From NCBI GenBank assembly GCA_024741835.1, contig JAENRP010000080.1, positions 62,001-126,000 on the forward strand: a stretch of DNA of 64,000 nucleotides, given 5' to 3'. Under the pieces are notes generated by a model, which worked only from the letters and a program-made list of their open reading frames with translations, made no database searches and was not told the origin of the DNA. Positions 21,392 through 32,761 of the stretch are shown here, in pieces (position 1 is the stretch's first letter; each line of letters opens with the position of its first letter). This DNA comes from Diplocarpon mali (taxonomy: Eukaryota > Ascomycota > Leotiomycetes > Helotiales > Drepanopezizaceae). The translations under genes were made by a program, and so were the position numbers.

Positions 21392-23970
21392 ATGAATAAC
21401 GTCAACATGGGTGGTATGAATGCCATGGGCGGTGGCCCTGTCGGCGGAGGCATCCCGATGATGAACAACGGCGCGGGAGGCCCAGTTCGGCAACCCATGC
21501 CGCCCCCCAACGCTGACCAACGATCGCAACTCAATACATATATCTACGAGTACTTTCTACGTAACAACATGTACGATTGTGCGAGGTCGTTACTCAACAG
21601 CGAGCAGCCCATCAACGTCGAGAAGGACAGCCCGCGACGCAATGGCGCGACAGATGAAGGCGGCGATGGCGATAGCAAAGATGACATTGACTCCAAACAG
21701 CCCCTCGACCTCCCGAATCCCGCCTTGCCAAAAGAATGCCCGGAAAGCTGTTTCTTGTACGAATGGTGGTGCCTTTTCTGGGATATGTTCAATGCTCAGC
21801 GTGGAAAGGGAGACGGACGGAGTGTCATGCAATACGTCAGCCATACTCAAGTTAGTACCTCTATACGAGAAAATTCCTCTGCCCCGTAACTGAAAATTCC
21901 CCAAGGGTCAATCGCGGATGCGTCAAGAGCAGCAGCAGGTAATGCTACGCGGGCTGCGACAAGGAGAGATGACGCAGCAGCAACAGCAATACGCTCAGCA
22001 GATGATGATGAGGGGAAATGCGAATGGCATGACTGTGAATCAGCAGAACGAGCTGAGACATAAGGCCATCCAGAACAATAACCGGAACGCGTAAGTCACT
22101 CGTCAGCAGCAGACGTCCCTTGGCTAAGATGACCGAGTCCGCCCTCACAGATGGAAATGCTTGCGCAGCAGAAGCGACAGCAGCAGCAGCAGCAGCAGAT
22201 GCAACGCGACCCTTCGGATCAGAACAACCAGCAGCGCCCACAATCCCCCGGATCAGCAGAAAATGCTCCGTCGCCTTCGAAGAGGCCGCGTCTCGATGGA
22301 GCACCTTTCAACCCGCAGCAAATGCCAAATGGAAGAGGGCAAGCTGCAGGAATGCCCCAACAGGTGGGAGATACCGGCCCCAGCAACTCTAACCAAGTAG
22401 CTCATCTGCAACTTGCCAACGGTGTCGAACCAAGTAATCTGACGGGTCAGCAGTTCCAGAACATGCCAGCGAATGCGAACACCCAAGCTAGACTTGCGGG
22501 ATACCAAGCGAATCTCGCCCAGCAGCAAGCTGGCCAGATGCCAGTCTCCAAACCGGTGCCAAACCCCGGTGGTCCCCAGAACCAAGGCTCGCCCATGATG
22601 AACCAAGGACAGGGTGGTGAGCAAATCGCAAATTACTACAATCCCGGAGATCCAAACAGGATGCAGGGCGGCCCAGGCGGTCAGCCTGGCAGCAGCGGCG
22701 GTAACCACGCATTGCAAGATTATCAGATGCAGCTCATGCTCTTGGAACAGCAGAATAAGAAGAGGCTCATGATGGCACGTGCAGAACAAGACAACATGAT
22801 GCCTCGAACTGAAGGGCCAGGAGGTGCACCAGGACCGGTGGGACCGAATGGTCAGCCCTTTCAACAAGGCACCCCTCCACAGGGCCCTCGCTCTGTCAAC
22901 TCCCCAAACCCGGGAGATCAGATGAAGCGTGGCACACCCCACATGAACAACGCTGGAATGCCATCGCCTCTCACCGAAGGCCAATCTAGAGGCTCGCCCA
23001 GCGGAGGGATGAACTTCAACCTAGCTGGCGGTCAGATGGATCCAAGCATGAATCCCCAGTACTACAAGATGAATGGTATGGACCCTAACATGGTTCAAGG
23101 TATGCCAAACGGCATGCGCCCCCCGAGCTCGCATCCGGGCGGGGGGTTCAATCAACCCATGAACCAACAGCAAATGGCCATGGCCAGACAGAACCAGCAA
23201 TGGCAGGCTGGGCCCAACGGTGGTCAGATGATTCCGCAGCAAGTTCAAGGAGGAGCTCCGCAGCAGATGGGCACGCCACAGCAACGAGCCATGCCTCCAC
23301 CATCCGCACCGGCAGCCAATGCAGCCACGAACGGCCGCACACAACCTCCCTCGCCGCAACAGAACGCAGCGCCGCCTACGCCGTCGCAAGCGAACAAGGC
23401 TAATCCGAAGAAGAAGACGGAGACGAAGGATCCCAAAGCAAAGGTATATTCTATTGCGTTTAAATGGATTTTTTGGTAGAAATGTTGACGTTGATGACAG
23501 CGGCCTATGAAGAAGGGATCCACCGCGAACCTCACCGCTGGTGCCACACCATCCGCCGATGGCGATACCGCGGCCACGCCGACCCCCGCGACTCCGATTA
23601 CCCCCGTCCACCCGAAGAGCTTCACTGGTCAAACCGGCCAGAACGGCGCTCTACCAACCGCCAACGGCCAGCCCCCGGCTCCTCCCGCGAACCCCAACGT
23701 CGTGCAGCAGCCAGACGCTCTACAAGGTGGCAGTGGGCTCGATTTCAACAACAACGTAAGTTTTCTTCTCGAGCTGACCGATTGCGCGCTAAGCGGGTAT
23801 AGTTCGACTTTACGAATTCTATGGACTTTGCTGCAGCAGGCAATGGCAATATGGATGTGCTCCAAGATTTCGACTTCGACTCATTCCTGCACCAAGACGG
23901 TGAAGATGTCAACAACTTCACATTCGACTCGACCGCCTTCCTGGATGGCAACGAGATCGGCGCAGATTGA
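21392..23970 (+). CDS. somA: LisH-domain transcriptional regulator, SomA/Som1/Flo8-like
   Basis: Relatives (Aspergillus SomA, Magnaporthe Som1, yeast Flo8) act in the nucleus downstream of cAMP/PKA and control adhesion, development and host infection. Exons: 21392-21850, 21906-22090, 22138-23443, 23501-23755, 23803-23970, 2373 bases, 790 residues. Seen: an N-terminal glycine/methionine/asparagine stretch; a LisH motif at about 50-82 (LNTYIYEYFLRNNMYDCARSLL); ESCFLYEWWCLFWDMFNAQ, the tryptophan-rich segment that follows LisH in this family; a long Gln/Asn/Pro/Met-rich middle with a 7-Gln run; the SPSKRPRLDG nuclear-localisation-like block; and an acidic C-terminus (QDFDFDSFLHQDGEDVNNFTFD) that looks like an activation domain. 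The exon 2/3 junction is the least sure. I used acceptor ACCGAG at 22137, which keeps frame; the stronger-looking CACAG at 22150 would shift it. An in-frame ATG lies 17 codons upstream. Confidence 0.88.
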
Positions 23971-25522
23971 ACCTAGCTAGCTGACATCGAATCTCATGAG
24001 TCTTCCCTGAGTATTCTGGAGTTATAGTGTTTCCGAGCATACCTCATGGCGTTCAAGCGGTCATTACATCATACATACCATCTCACTCTGTTTTCGGGAG
24101 CTTGCGTACTCCACTGTCCATGCAAAAAGAGTCTCTGGAGGTGGTGCCTAGGACTCCTCAATGAATAGAAAGAGCGGCTTGCAGTCGTCCAAAAATTCTT
24201 GTCTTCCTTTTCTACATATACACCCATCGGGGGTCATGCGCGTTTGGAAAGGAATGTATGTGGATGAAGTGTACGGATCCCCCGCCCTGTTTATGTTTGT
24301 GCTGCTTTTTTCTTGTTTTTTTTCTTCTTCTTTAAATCTGCCGGGATATCAAGACGCCGCTTACCCTAATTGCCTGCCGTGACTTTCCTCCGCCTTGGGC
24401 GGCAAATCAGGTGGTTGGATTGGACTGGATTGTCTGGCGTCGGGAGCTCTGGGGTGGGTGGCGGGCTGGTGTTTCGTTCGCTCTAAGGCTACTGACACAC
24501 CCCTGCAAACAATTTCTTGATGTCTATTATCGCTACGCTGGTGCTGTGCTTTTAGTGCTGGATCCGGATGGACGGAGGTGGGAAAGAAAAGGTGAGGTTA
24601 TGGAAGGAACCTGTGTATTTATCATCGAGACGTGCGGTGCTTTGCAAGGAAGTGGACTAGACGGATTGGTTTGGATTGCACTGCAAGGGATATCTCGAGA
24701 ATTGGAATAATTGCAAATTGGGTATGATCTTACGCTCAGATTTTCTATCTTGCTTCTTCTCTTGGGCCTTCATCCTCTACTCAGTTACAAGATCCAATTC
24801 GTCTACCTGGTTCGTAGCAGTCCGCAAACGTTTCTAATACCTAGTCAGCGCTGCGACCACCTATCACCAAGTCAACCGCTAACAGTCTTGCTAGGCATCT
24901 GGATACCTATATAGTTCCGTTGAGTTCGGTCTAGTTATAGTAGGTAGCCAGGTCCTATCAAGCGAGGAGCAGCTAGCGCTTAAACTAGCGGCGATCGTGT
25001 ATTGGTAAGCCGTCTTCTTTTCTTCCCATTTCTTCACTTTCGAAATCTTTTCACGTTTCTTGTTCGCGGTCAGCTTCATTCTCTGAGCAGCGCCCCCACT
25101 CTTCTGTCCGTTACTGCTGCTACAGTGGTTCGTATCACGGTCCAAGTCCAAGTCCAAGTCCAAGTCAAATTCAAATTCAAAGTCGGAGTCGGAGTCAGCA
25201 ATTTGTTTCGGCCCTTGGAGGTTCGCGGTGCAGAGACAGGAGAGAGTCAGTATTCGGGATTCTAGTTTCTGCCTATATTACTGCGTGTGCCAGGAGCAGA
25301 AGTCAAGCTGGAGCTCGGCCGGTGGCGAGGGTTATGTTTGACTGTCTGTTTCTCTGCCAAGTCAGAGGTTGGCTCGCCTTCTACGTGTCTTGGCTCTCTT
25401 GAACAAAGCCTTTGAGAGTTTGCCTTAAGCGACGTAGAGAGAGAGGCTTCACAGCTTGTTTCTTGTGAGAGCAAGTGCCTGTTTAGGCACATCATATCGA
25501 CACCAACCACAACCTAGCGACA
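23971..25522. other. Intergenic SomA-MOSC fusion gene
   Basis: No supported gene in about 1.55 kb. The left part should be the 3' untranslated region of the SomA-like gene (T-rich stretch near 24305-24330). The right part should be the leader and promoter of the fusion oxidoreductase. A CCAAGT-type microsatellite lies at 25139-25197. Confidence 0.45.
25139..25197. repeat. CCAAGT-type degenerate microsatellite
   Basis: Perfect CCAAGT units grade into AAATTC and then GGAGTC units, a six-base period that drifts along its length. It lies about 330 bases upstream of the fusion-gene start. Confidence 0.85.
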
Positions 25523-27779
25523 ATGGCGCCGGTTCTGGCTCCAGATAGCGAGCTTGGGCTTGAGCTTGATACGCCCTCGCATATAGAGACAGATACCGTG
25601 CAGCAGCTGCGCACCAGCGTAATGAAGCAGATGCGCGACCTGCCGATCATGACAGGGATCTACAAGGAGGCAGGGGAGGGGCGGATCTGGTGCTCGTTCT
25701 TGGGGCTGCAGGGCGATGAGCATGATTTGACATTTCATGGTGGTGGTGGGTAGTCTTTCTTCTTGTTCTTGTTCCTATTCTTCTTTTGCCTGTCTGTCTA
25801 GTGTTTGCGATTACCTTTTATCCTGCCAGTATGCGTGGGCACATCAGCTTGAATTTTGCACTGCTTCCTTGCTTTCATCACAGCAGAGAAAAGACAAGAC
25901 ATCGATGGAGAAAACAAGACTGATGTACTAGCAATAGTTGATAAAGCGGTCCACCAGTACTCCGCCCAGCACTATCCCGTCTGGGCCGCTGAGTATCCAG
26001 ACAATGCAGACGCATTCGTGCCTGGTGCTTTTGGCGAGAATGTTGTGAGTGAGAGGATGCACGAGGGGAACGTGTGTATCGGCGATGTGGTGAGGATTGG
26101 GGCGGTGTTGTTGCAGGTCAGTTTGCCGAGACAGCCGTGCTTTAAGCTGAATCATCGGTTTGGTATTAAGGGATTTGCAAGCGAGAGTAGGTTGTCCCTG
26201 TCCTGGTCTTCGAGAGCCAGATATTGGGGCTTCTTTCTTGCTTGGCATGGACGGTTGTTCCGGTGCTCGAGGAATACTTGCTGATGATGTGATCAGCATG
26301 GAAGAAAAGTCGTACAGGATGGTATTATAGGGTGTTGGTGGAGGGTTGGATGGAGTCGGGGGATTGCATTGAGTTGGTGGAGAGAAAGTGGCCGGCCTGG
26401 ACGATTGAGAGGGTGCAGGAATAGTAAGTGTTTTCCAAAAGAATCCTCTTGGTGGTTGAGATTCAAAGGCCGAGAGAAATTTCAATCGGGAACCGTTTCA
26501 ATCCGTGGGAAAAACTCCTTGCTTTCGAAATCAGATCGCTAACGAAGTTCTAAAAGTTTACATCGAGACACGAAGAATCTGGAAAAGCTAGAAGAGGTGA
26601 TTTCCCACATCCACGTATCGACCCAGCCATCTAACTAGACCTACAGCTTGCCCAGATCGACGAATTCGGCATTGAATGCAAAAAGGCATTCAAACGCATG
26701 ATAGATGCCTTGAAAACAGCAGAAGCGGAGAAGTCAAAACCAAACGAAGTCTTCGAGGAATTCACGCTCGTGGAGAAGACTGTGCAGACACCACGTATCA
26801 CGTCATTTACATTCTCCAGGCCCGGCGAAGGAAAGGCAATCGGTACGTAACTGAACTAAACCTTGAAGTTTGACATCAAAATCACCTCTCTCTGCTGTCC
26901 TGGACATTGCTGATTCTTGGGCATCAAGGTCCCGGCAGTTTTGTGCGCCTCCAACTCCCAAACGGCCTCCTACGCTCATATTCCATCGTCAATGGTAACA
27001 CGCACCGCTTCCAACTCGGCATAGCACTGGACGAACAGAGCCGTGGCGGCTCAAAGTTCTTACACCAAAACCTCCACCTTGGCGACGCCCTCCTCGCCGG
27101 CCATATCACGCCTAGTGTGCCAAAGATAGGCGACGCATCCAGCCACATCTTTCTCGTGGGCGGGATTGGCATCACCGCCTTCCTAGCTCTGATCGAGCGC
27201 TTCCAGGCGATAAATTACAATTATACGCTACACTACGCTGTGCGATCGCGGGAAGATATCCCGTTCAGAAAGGCGGTCACGGGGATGGGCAAGAATTGTG
27301 TGGTTTATGCGAAGGATGAAGGGGCGAGGATGGATGTTGGGAGTATTTTGAGGGAGAGGGCGTGGAACAGTATGGTATATGCATGTGCGCCGGTGCGAAT
27401 GATGGCCACTGTTGAGGAGGCTGCTATCATGCTCGGGATTGAGGAAGGAGAGATCCATTGTGAAGCCTTCCAGGCGGACTACACTGGGGATCCATTCGAG
27501 GTTGAGGTTGTAGGGAACGCAGCTAGCTCTGGGAAGGAGGAAACGAGAGCGAGGGTGCTGGATGTGCCGAGCGAGAAGACACTGTTGTCTGTTATTCGTG
27601 AGGCTGGGCTCGAGATAGACAGCAGTTGCGAGGTGGGCAACTGTGGCGCTTGCAAGGTTATGGTGAGGAAGGGGGTAGTGGAGCATAGAGGCAGTGCGTT
27701 GAGCGCGGAGGAGAAGGGGGGGGGAGCTATGTTGGCTTGCGTCAGTCGGGGAGTGGGGAGGTTGAGGCTCGAGTGGTAG
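25523..27779 (+). CDS. MOSC - flavin reductase - 2Fe-2S ferredoxin fusion enzyme
   Basis: Six exons: 25523-25745, 25938-26186, 26297-26423, 26557-26596, 26647-26842, 26929-27779; 1686 bases, 561 residues. Domains in order: a MOSC domain at about 30-157 with HGGVDKAVHQY, FGENV and the conserved PRQPC (Cys142) followed by KLNHRFG; the 3-alpha segment that follows YiiM-type MOSC domains at about 160-215; a ferredoxin-reductase-like flavin domain with RSYS (294-297); an NAD(P) domain with GGIGIT (356-361); and a plant-type 2Fe-2S domain with cysteines 512, 517, 520 and 549. Family knowledge: MOSC proteins bind molybdenum cofactor and reduce N-hydroxylated compounds; phthalate-dioxygenase-reductase modules pass electrons from NAD(P)H through flavin to Fe-S. 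Inference: a self-contained NAD(P)H-driven molybdoenzyme. No targeting peptide is obvious. Intron 1 is long (192 bases). Confidence 0.9.
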
Positions 27780-30226
27780 GTCGGGATGTATTTCATGGTA
27801 AGGTACGGGGTGTGAAGTAGAAGGGGGCTTCTTTCTCGTTTGAAGGAGCTTTACTAGCCCAGCTACAAGACCTCTTCTTTTCCAGCCTACTTCATCAATA
27901 ATAGGACTGACTAATCATTAAAGTTTACCGCAGCCCTGTTGAGAGTTCTGTCTCGGTACGCTCTGGCTTCCAAGGCGATGAATGCAAAGAGAGGTGCGGA
28001 GGTCCGGTGCGTGCGTTGTTTACATAGCCTCGGATAATCTTTCGCGAGCCGGGGAGTGTAGTGTAATTCATAGGAGATCAGTCACAAGAACATCATTACT
28101 CCTTCCAAGACGGGCTTCAACATACAACAGATAGCTTGCCAAAATCCACGCCCTTCTTCAGCAGCGAATGCTTGACCTCTTCAGCTGTGATCGCCAGCTT
28201 CTGTATACGCGAATGTATGTTTAAACCCCCGACAGGCCCAGATTGACACATGGCGCGGGCGGCGTATAGAACCGGATATTAAGCCTCGTTGAATAGCCAT
28301 GGAGATGCATGAGTTTGCCAGCTCCTGTAACATGGAATGTATCGAAGATTAAAAGCTATTTATATAGGAACAGCTGCCTTGAAGCGATTCATCCAGCGAA
28401 CCGCCGGAGCCGAGGGAGCATGGTTACGTGCTTCTGCACAAGAAATCAATAGATCACAAAGGAGCACAACAGTGTCCTGGAATCTACTCTGTCTACACCC
28501 CTCTCTATTGTACGGAAGCTTTCTGTGTTGGTGCTATAGTGCCTACAAGTCAGCGAAAACAGCCTTCTGATCTGTAGCTCCATCACAACCAAGGTCAACC
28601 TCTTACCCATCTGACACACACTCATGCCCCTCTGCAGCCATTGCGTAAGCACGCTCCCCAACCCAGGTCAGCTGACAAGTAATGACCAAGTGGAATCCTA
28701 GAGAGACTTCCCTGCACTGCATATTACACACATATCAAAAGCAAGGGATACTTTTCTCTATCCGTGACACGGACGCACAAGCGACATATAAAGAAGAAAA
28801 AAAAAAAAATACTAGCCCTGCACTGCCACGAAGCGCATCTTCTATGCGCGCATGTCCGGGGAAAAGAAACAAGCCGTCATCTCAAGGCCAGGAGAACCAT
28901 ACGAGTAGCCAGCCACCCTCACAGCCTCTCAGAACTGGACACAGCTCTGAGCCGGACTTGGCCTGGCCATGAGCTCGGGCGTCACAGCTACAAGACTACC
29001 CAGCTCTCACCCGATCCCATCTCCTTTCTCCACCCTGTTATAAAGAGCCCAAAACAGGCCTGCACCGAAATCGGCAAGGATGCCCTGCTCTAGATGCGTC
29101 TGACAAACGGACTTGTCGGCCTTGGAATGGATCCCAGGAGGTTGTTTTGTGAGACGACAGGTGGTACTGCGTACTATAGCTAGGCGAGTGGTTTCTCAGC
29201 AGGACCGGCGGGAGTTTGGGATAGCTTGAGATGGTCATAGGGATGTTGGGTGAATAGCGAGAGATGGTGGATCTAGGAGAGCGAGGTTATCAGCAGTGAT
29301 TGTATAGAAGTGGGAAGAGGTGGATGTGCTTGGATGTGATTTCGGGGGTTAAATGATGAATAGTAAGGAAAGCTTATATGCAGTTCTAGCTTAAACAAGT
29401 GTATCCAGCCGTTGCCATTTCATCTTCTGCATGGCATTGGTAACTTTAATAATAGCAATTCAACAAATGTAATCTGGCAGTGTCGTATTGCAGTCTATCA
29501 AATAATACAAAGTAAACAAACTAAGCAGGTACTTCCAACATGTGTATTTATTTGTAACGTGGATGCAATTGTAGAAGGCTCTATAACTAGAAAAGTCTGC
29601 ATTCCAGATAGTGCTTTTTACAACAAACTTGGCCAGTCTTTTTTCCAGGAAGCCATTTGTTATGCGCTCACGGCCTAGACATTAGAACAATTGTTCTTCC
29701 TAGCGGTTTATTTATACTCAATAAAGACGAAGGAAAGCTGTGATGGGACAGAAATTTGATAAATGTTCAATGAGCCAGTGGCGACAAGTCAAATTTGGGT
29801 TAAATCAAATCTCACACTGGCAGCACCAATCTCGGTCAGAACATCATAGAGAAGCAGAGTGAACAGGCAGTTAACAATCAAGATTGTAGGGGCATGGTTA
29901 GTAGACACCTTACAGAAGTAGCGGAAGTCCTTAGGCAAAGCAAGCAAATATCAAAGCAAGCAAGAAAGAAAACAACAAATGCCAGGCCAGAGATAGGTCT
30001 TTTTAGTGCCTGCTGCAAGCAGCTTCGATCCCTACTTTATTCAATCCATCTATGGTCTTTCTTCAGCCCCAATCAGATTAGTATACAAGCTCTTCATCAT
30101 CCTAGGGAGCGGCGCGATCGAGTCCTACAAGCCCTCCTTAGCCAGCATATCCGCAATATCAAGGTAAAACGCCATAGCGTTGAATCTACTCAAGTCAGCA
30201 CTCAAACCAGTCTAAGATAGGAAAAC
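27780..30226. other. Gene-free region
   Basis: About 2.4 kb without a supported gene. Frames at 28337-28570, 28764-29093, 29412-29678 and 29894-30220 carry no known motif. The section 29340-30200 is AT-rich with many stops and could be a degraded repeat. A GGTCAGCTGACA string at 28667-28678 shares 11 bases with the palindrome in the 16.8 kb relic, so transposon debris is possible. A 12-A run lies near 28798-28809. Confidence 0.4.
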
Positions 30227-31268
30227 TCACTTCCTCTCAATTCCCGTAATATTCCAAACTAGCAACCGCAGCCTATTCGTCCAATTGATCAGGTCCAGAT
30301 GGCTGACATCAACCAGTGTCCCTTTATACGTCCCCCACTTCGCACTCTCCACACTGACCAGCCCATCATTCGGGCCTTCCATTCGCTGCACAATTCTATG
30401 CGGCTGTCTGAATGCACTCCAAATGCTAGGATTCACCGTCGCTCCATATGAGAAGTACCGCACCCCTGGCGCATCAGGCGTCTTGGTATTAAACTCCTCT
30501 TGCATATACTTTCTCGTCAACTGCTTGAACGCCCCCGTTTCTATGCCCACCCGCTGAAGCATATTGTAAACATGCGGGACATACGACGGCCCTATCTCCT
30601 CGAACACGAAATCCGCAAACGAGGATCCGCGATGCGGGCTCGCGATCGTAGTGAGGGAGAGCACATTGACATTGTCGGGCTGTAGGCGGGAAATCATGTA
30701 GCGCGCGTCGAGGCCTCCCATGCTGTGCGCTATGATATTAACGCTCTTACCGTTCGCCTTGGACGCTATATCCTGTCCGAGTTTCAGAGCGCGCGCCTCG
30801 ATGCTGGCAGATGCTGGGACGGAGGCTGTGATGACTTCGACACCGTTTGCGCGCATGGCTTCTGTGATGCCACGCCAGTAGTGGAGGCTTGGGAAGACTG
30901 AACCAGCGATACGGATTTCGTCGAATCCGAGGAGGCCGTGGGCGAGGACTATTGGGTTCTTCGGTGTCTCTGCAAGATTTTAGTTATGCCGTCTTCAGGT
31001 GCTTTGACTTTTTGGTAGAGGGATGAGTACTATAGTTCGCTCTGATAGTCGCAAAGTCATCCTCAATTGCTCTTCCCAGGTCATTTATCCGTGGATCTCC
31101 GTCCGTCCTATTCTGCTTCTCTGGCGCCTGTGTAGTGTCTGCCTGCTTCAAACAGCAGCAGGATATGGAGAAGGACATTGGCTTGCATAGGTATGCGGAG
31201 GCTGGGCGCAGGAGATGCCCATTTTGGAGCCATCTCGTGCGCGCGAGACGGACTATGGGCATGGTCAT
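30227..31268 (-). CDS. TGL2: Alpha/beta-hydrolase lipase, Tgl2-like
   Basis: Probable acyl-glycerol lipase related to yeast Tgl2, which is mitochondrial. Two exons, 31031-31268 and 30227-30969, give 326 residues, the same length as the yeast protein. Seen: a basic N-terminus without acidic residues (MTMPIVRLARTRWLQNG), consistent with a mitochondrial presequence; the oxyanion-loop motif PIVLAHGLLGFDE (85-97); the nucleophile elbow AHSMGG with Ser162; SPHRGSSFAD typical of bacterial-type triacylglycerol lipases; and likely catalytic Asp in GPNDGLVSV and His in VSHLDLIN near the C-terminus. Exon 1 ends INDLGRAIEDDFATIRANY, which joins in frame to KTPKNPIVLAHG and matches the fungal family. An internal in-frame ATG at 31178 (MSFSISCCC) would remove the presequence, so both a mitochondrial and a cytosolic form are conceivable. 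No membrane anchor is seen. Confidence 0.85.
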
Positions 31269-31760
31269 TGCTGGCTATCCATTGAATTGCGCGTTGGTGC
31301 AGAGATGCCATTGGGAAGAAGGCACACTGACTGGAGAGTTCGTTGACAAGGCAAGCAAGCAGTGACGTCGGTGACTACGAAAAGACCCCTGCAAAGCCAA
31401 TCGAAGCGACCTGTGACCTTGAACGATCAAAGAGAATACATAAGTATGTGGCCTGTACTTTGACCCGTAATGTAGTAAGAAGAAAGATGTGGAGATAATT
31501 TTAGAAAAGAGCAATGCTGGACAGTATAAAGCGACTGTGGGCAATCTGCCAACAGCTCTCTCCTAACTCAACAAGCAATCCAGACAACAGAAGCCGTGGA
31601 TGGGATATCTTTTGGATTGCGCATACTCTATACAGCTATCTTTGTGTCTCTTTTTATCTCCCAGCTACCAGGCTTGATGCTATCGCCGAATCCGAAGCCG
31701 TTAACAAAAAGTCAACCCTCAAACGGTATCTTCTTACCCAGCCATCTGTCTACCCCCAGC
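31269..31760. other. Intergenic TGL2-VMA10
   Basis: About 490 bases between the start of the TGL2-like gene and the stop of VMA10, both on the minus strand. It should hold the lipase promoter and the VMA10 3' end. On the plus strand TATAAAG at about 31526 is followed by open frames antisense to VMA10, which I take as chance. Confidence 0.45.
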
Positions 31761-32469
31761 TTATTTCGGTACCTCGACACGATCTGGAACCTCAGGCTTG
31801 ACATCGAATACGGCCTTCAGCAGGTCCTTTATGACAGGATCTTGCCCCTTCTTGCCAGCCGACTTGATCTCCTTCATCTTCGTCTCGGCGTCCTTGCCTG
31901 CGTCCTCCTCGGCCTTCTTGTTGCCACTTGTGTGCTAGAACCCATCAGCACCCATCCCGCTTGACCATCTCATGGGTCTATATAAGTCCAGTAGATAGAG
32001 TATGCAGTCTAGTATCGAGAGATGGAAGCGAGCGTACCTCAGATTCGAACTTCTTGAACTCATCATCTTTCGTCTTCTTGTACGAGTCAATCTCTTTCTT
32101 CGCCTCGTCCCGTGCTTCCTTTACACGCTTTGTACGGTCTGCATCTATCAGCTTTGTCTTCCCGGCCCTTCAAGAGCTCTCTCACATTCCCTAGCTGTGA
32201 CCGCAGTTAGTCTCTGTCAATCCAAGCAACCGCAGATAAAATACCTCTCTGAACAATCTTCTGTGCCTCCCTCTCAGCCTACCAACCATCAGCATCGATA
32301 TCTCCCTCTGCAATTTGGCAGCAGGTATACACGTACATCGAGCAGGGTCTGGATACCTGCGGAGTTTTGTGCAGACTGTGGGCAGGCGTATTAGCCAATG
32401 CTCCTCCCCATCAACGAATATCATAACACATCCAACCGGCAATTCTAAAGTCAAAGAGAAACATACCAT
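31761..32469 (-). CDS. VMA10: V-type ATPase subunit G
   Basis: Peripheral-stalk subunit of the vacuolar proton pump, which acidifies vacuole and Golgi. Six coding exons: 32467-32469, 32337-32375, 32245-32278, 32186-32194, 32038-32138, 31761-31934; 360 bases, 119 residues. Seen: MSAQNSAGIQTLLDAEREAQKIVQ, the conserved N-terminal helix, then AREYRTKRVKEARDEAKKEIDSY, a heptad-rich charged helix through the middle, and a Lys/Asp/Glu-rich end. Length matches other fungal Vma10 proteins. The first coding exon contains only the ATG, followed at once by GTATGT; the fourth is a 9-base microexon (CTAGGGAAT) that completes Ala-Arg-Glu-Tyr. Both are demanded by frame and by near-invariant residues. The gene diverges from PET117, 292 bases away. 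Confidence 0.93.
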
Positions 32470-32761
32470 CTTGAGATCCTCTGTATGCGATTCTCAGATA
32501 TGCGTGGTGAGATGAAACGTAGAGAAAAGAAATCCGAGAGGCGTTATCACGAGGTGCAGCTTGAGGTCGCATAGCTTCCGCCTTGCAGCTCGAAACGCAA
32601 CCAGAGCTCCAGACCCCTGCTCGGCAAGCTCCGTCAACAACTTAATAACTATCTACTACGTTCCGCGCGACGTGCCATTGATAATCCCAACACCCGCCTC
32701 CAAGTTGCCTCCACGAGAAAGGGGTGTCTAAACATACCTCTTCTTGTGAAAGCAAGCCACA
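32470..32761. promoter_or_regulatory. Shared divergent promoter, VMA10/PET117
   Basis: The two start codons are separated by 292 bases and the genes diverge, so their promoters and leaders overlap here. No TATA box is evident. Confidence 0.55.

Noticed and set aside
25523..27779. Biosynthetic or detoxification cluster around the fusion oxidoreductase, dehydrogenase and flavoprotein
   Set aside because: The three redox genes are 10-25 kb apart, separated by housekeeping genes, with no synthase or transporter; no cluster is supported.
31514..31964. Plus-strand frames opposite VMA10 as a separate gene
   Set aside because: They are antisense to the well-supported final VMA10 exon and have no motif.
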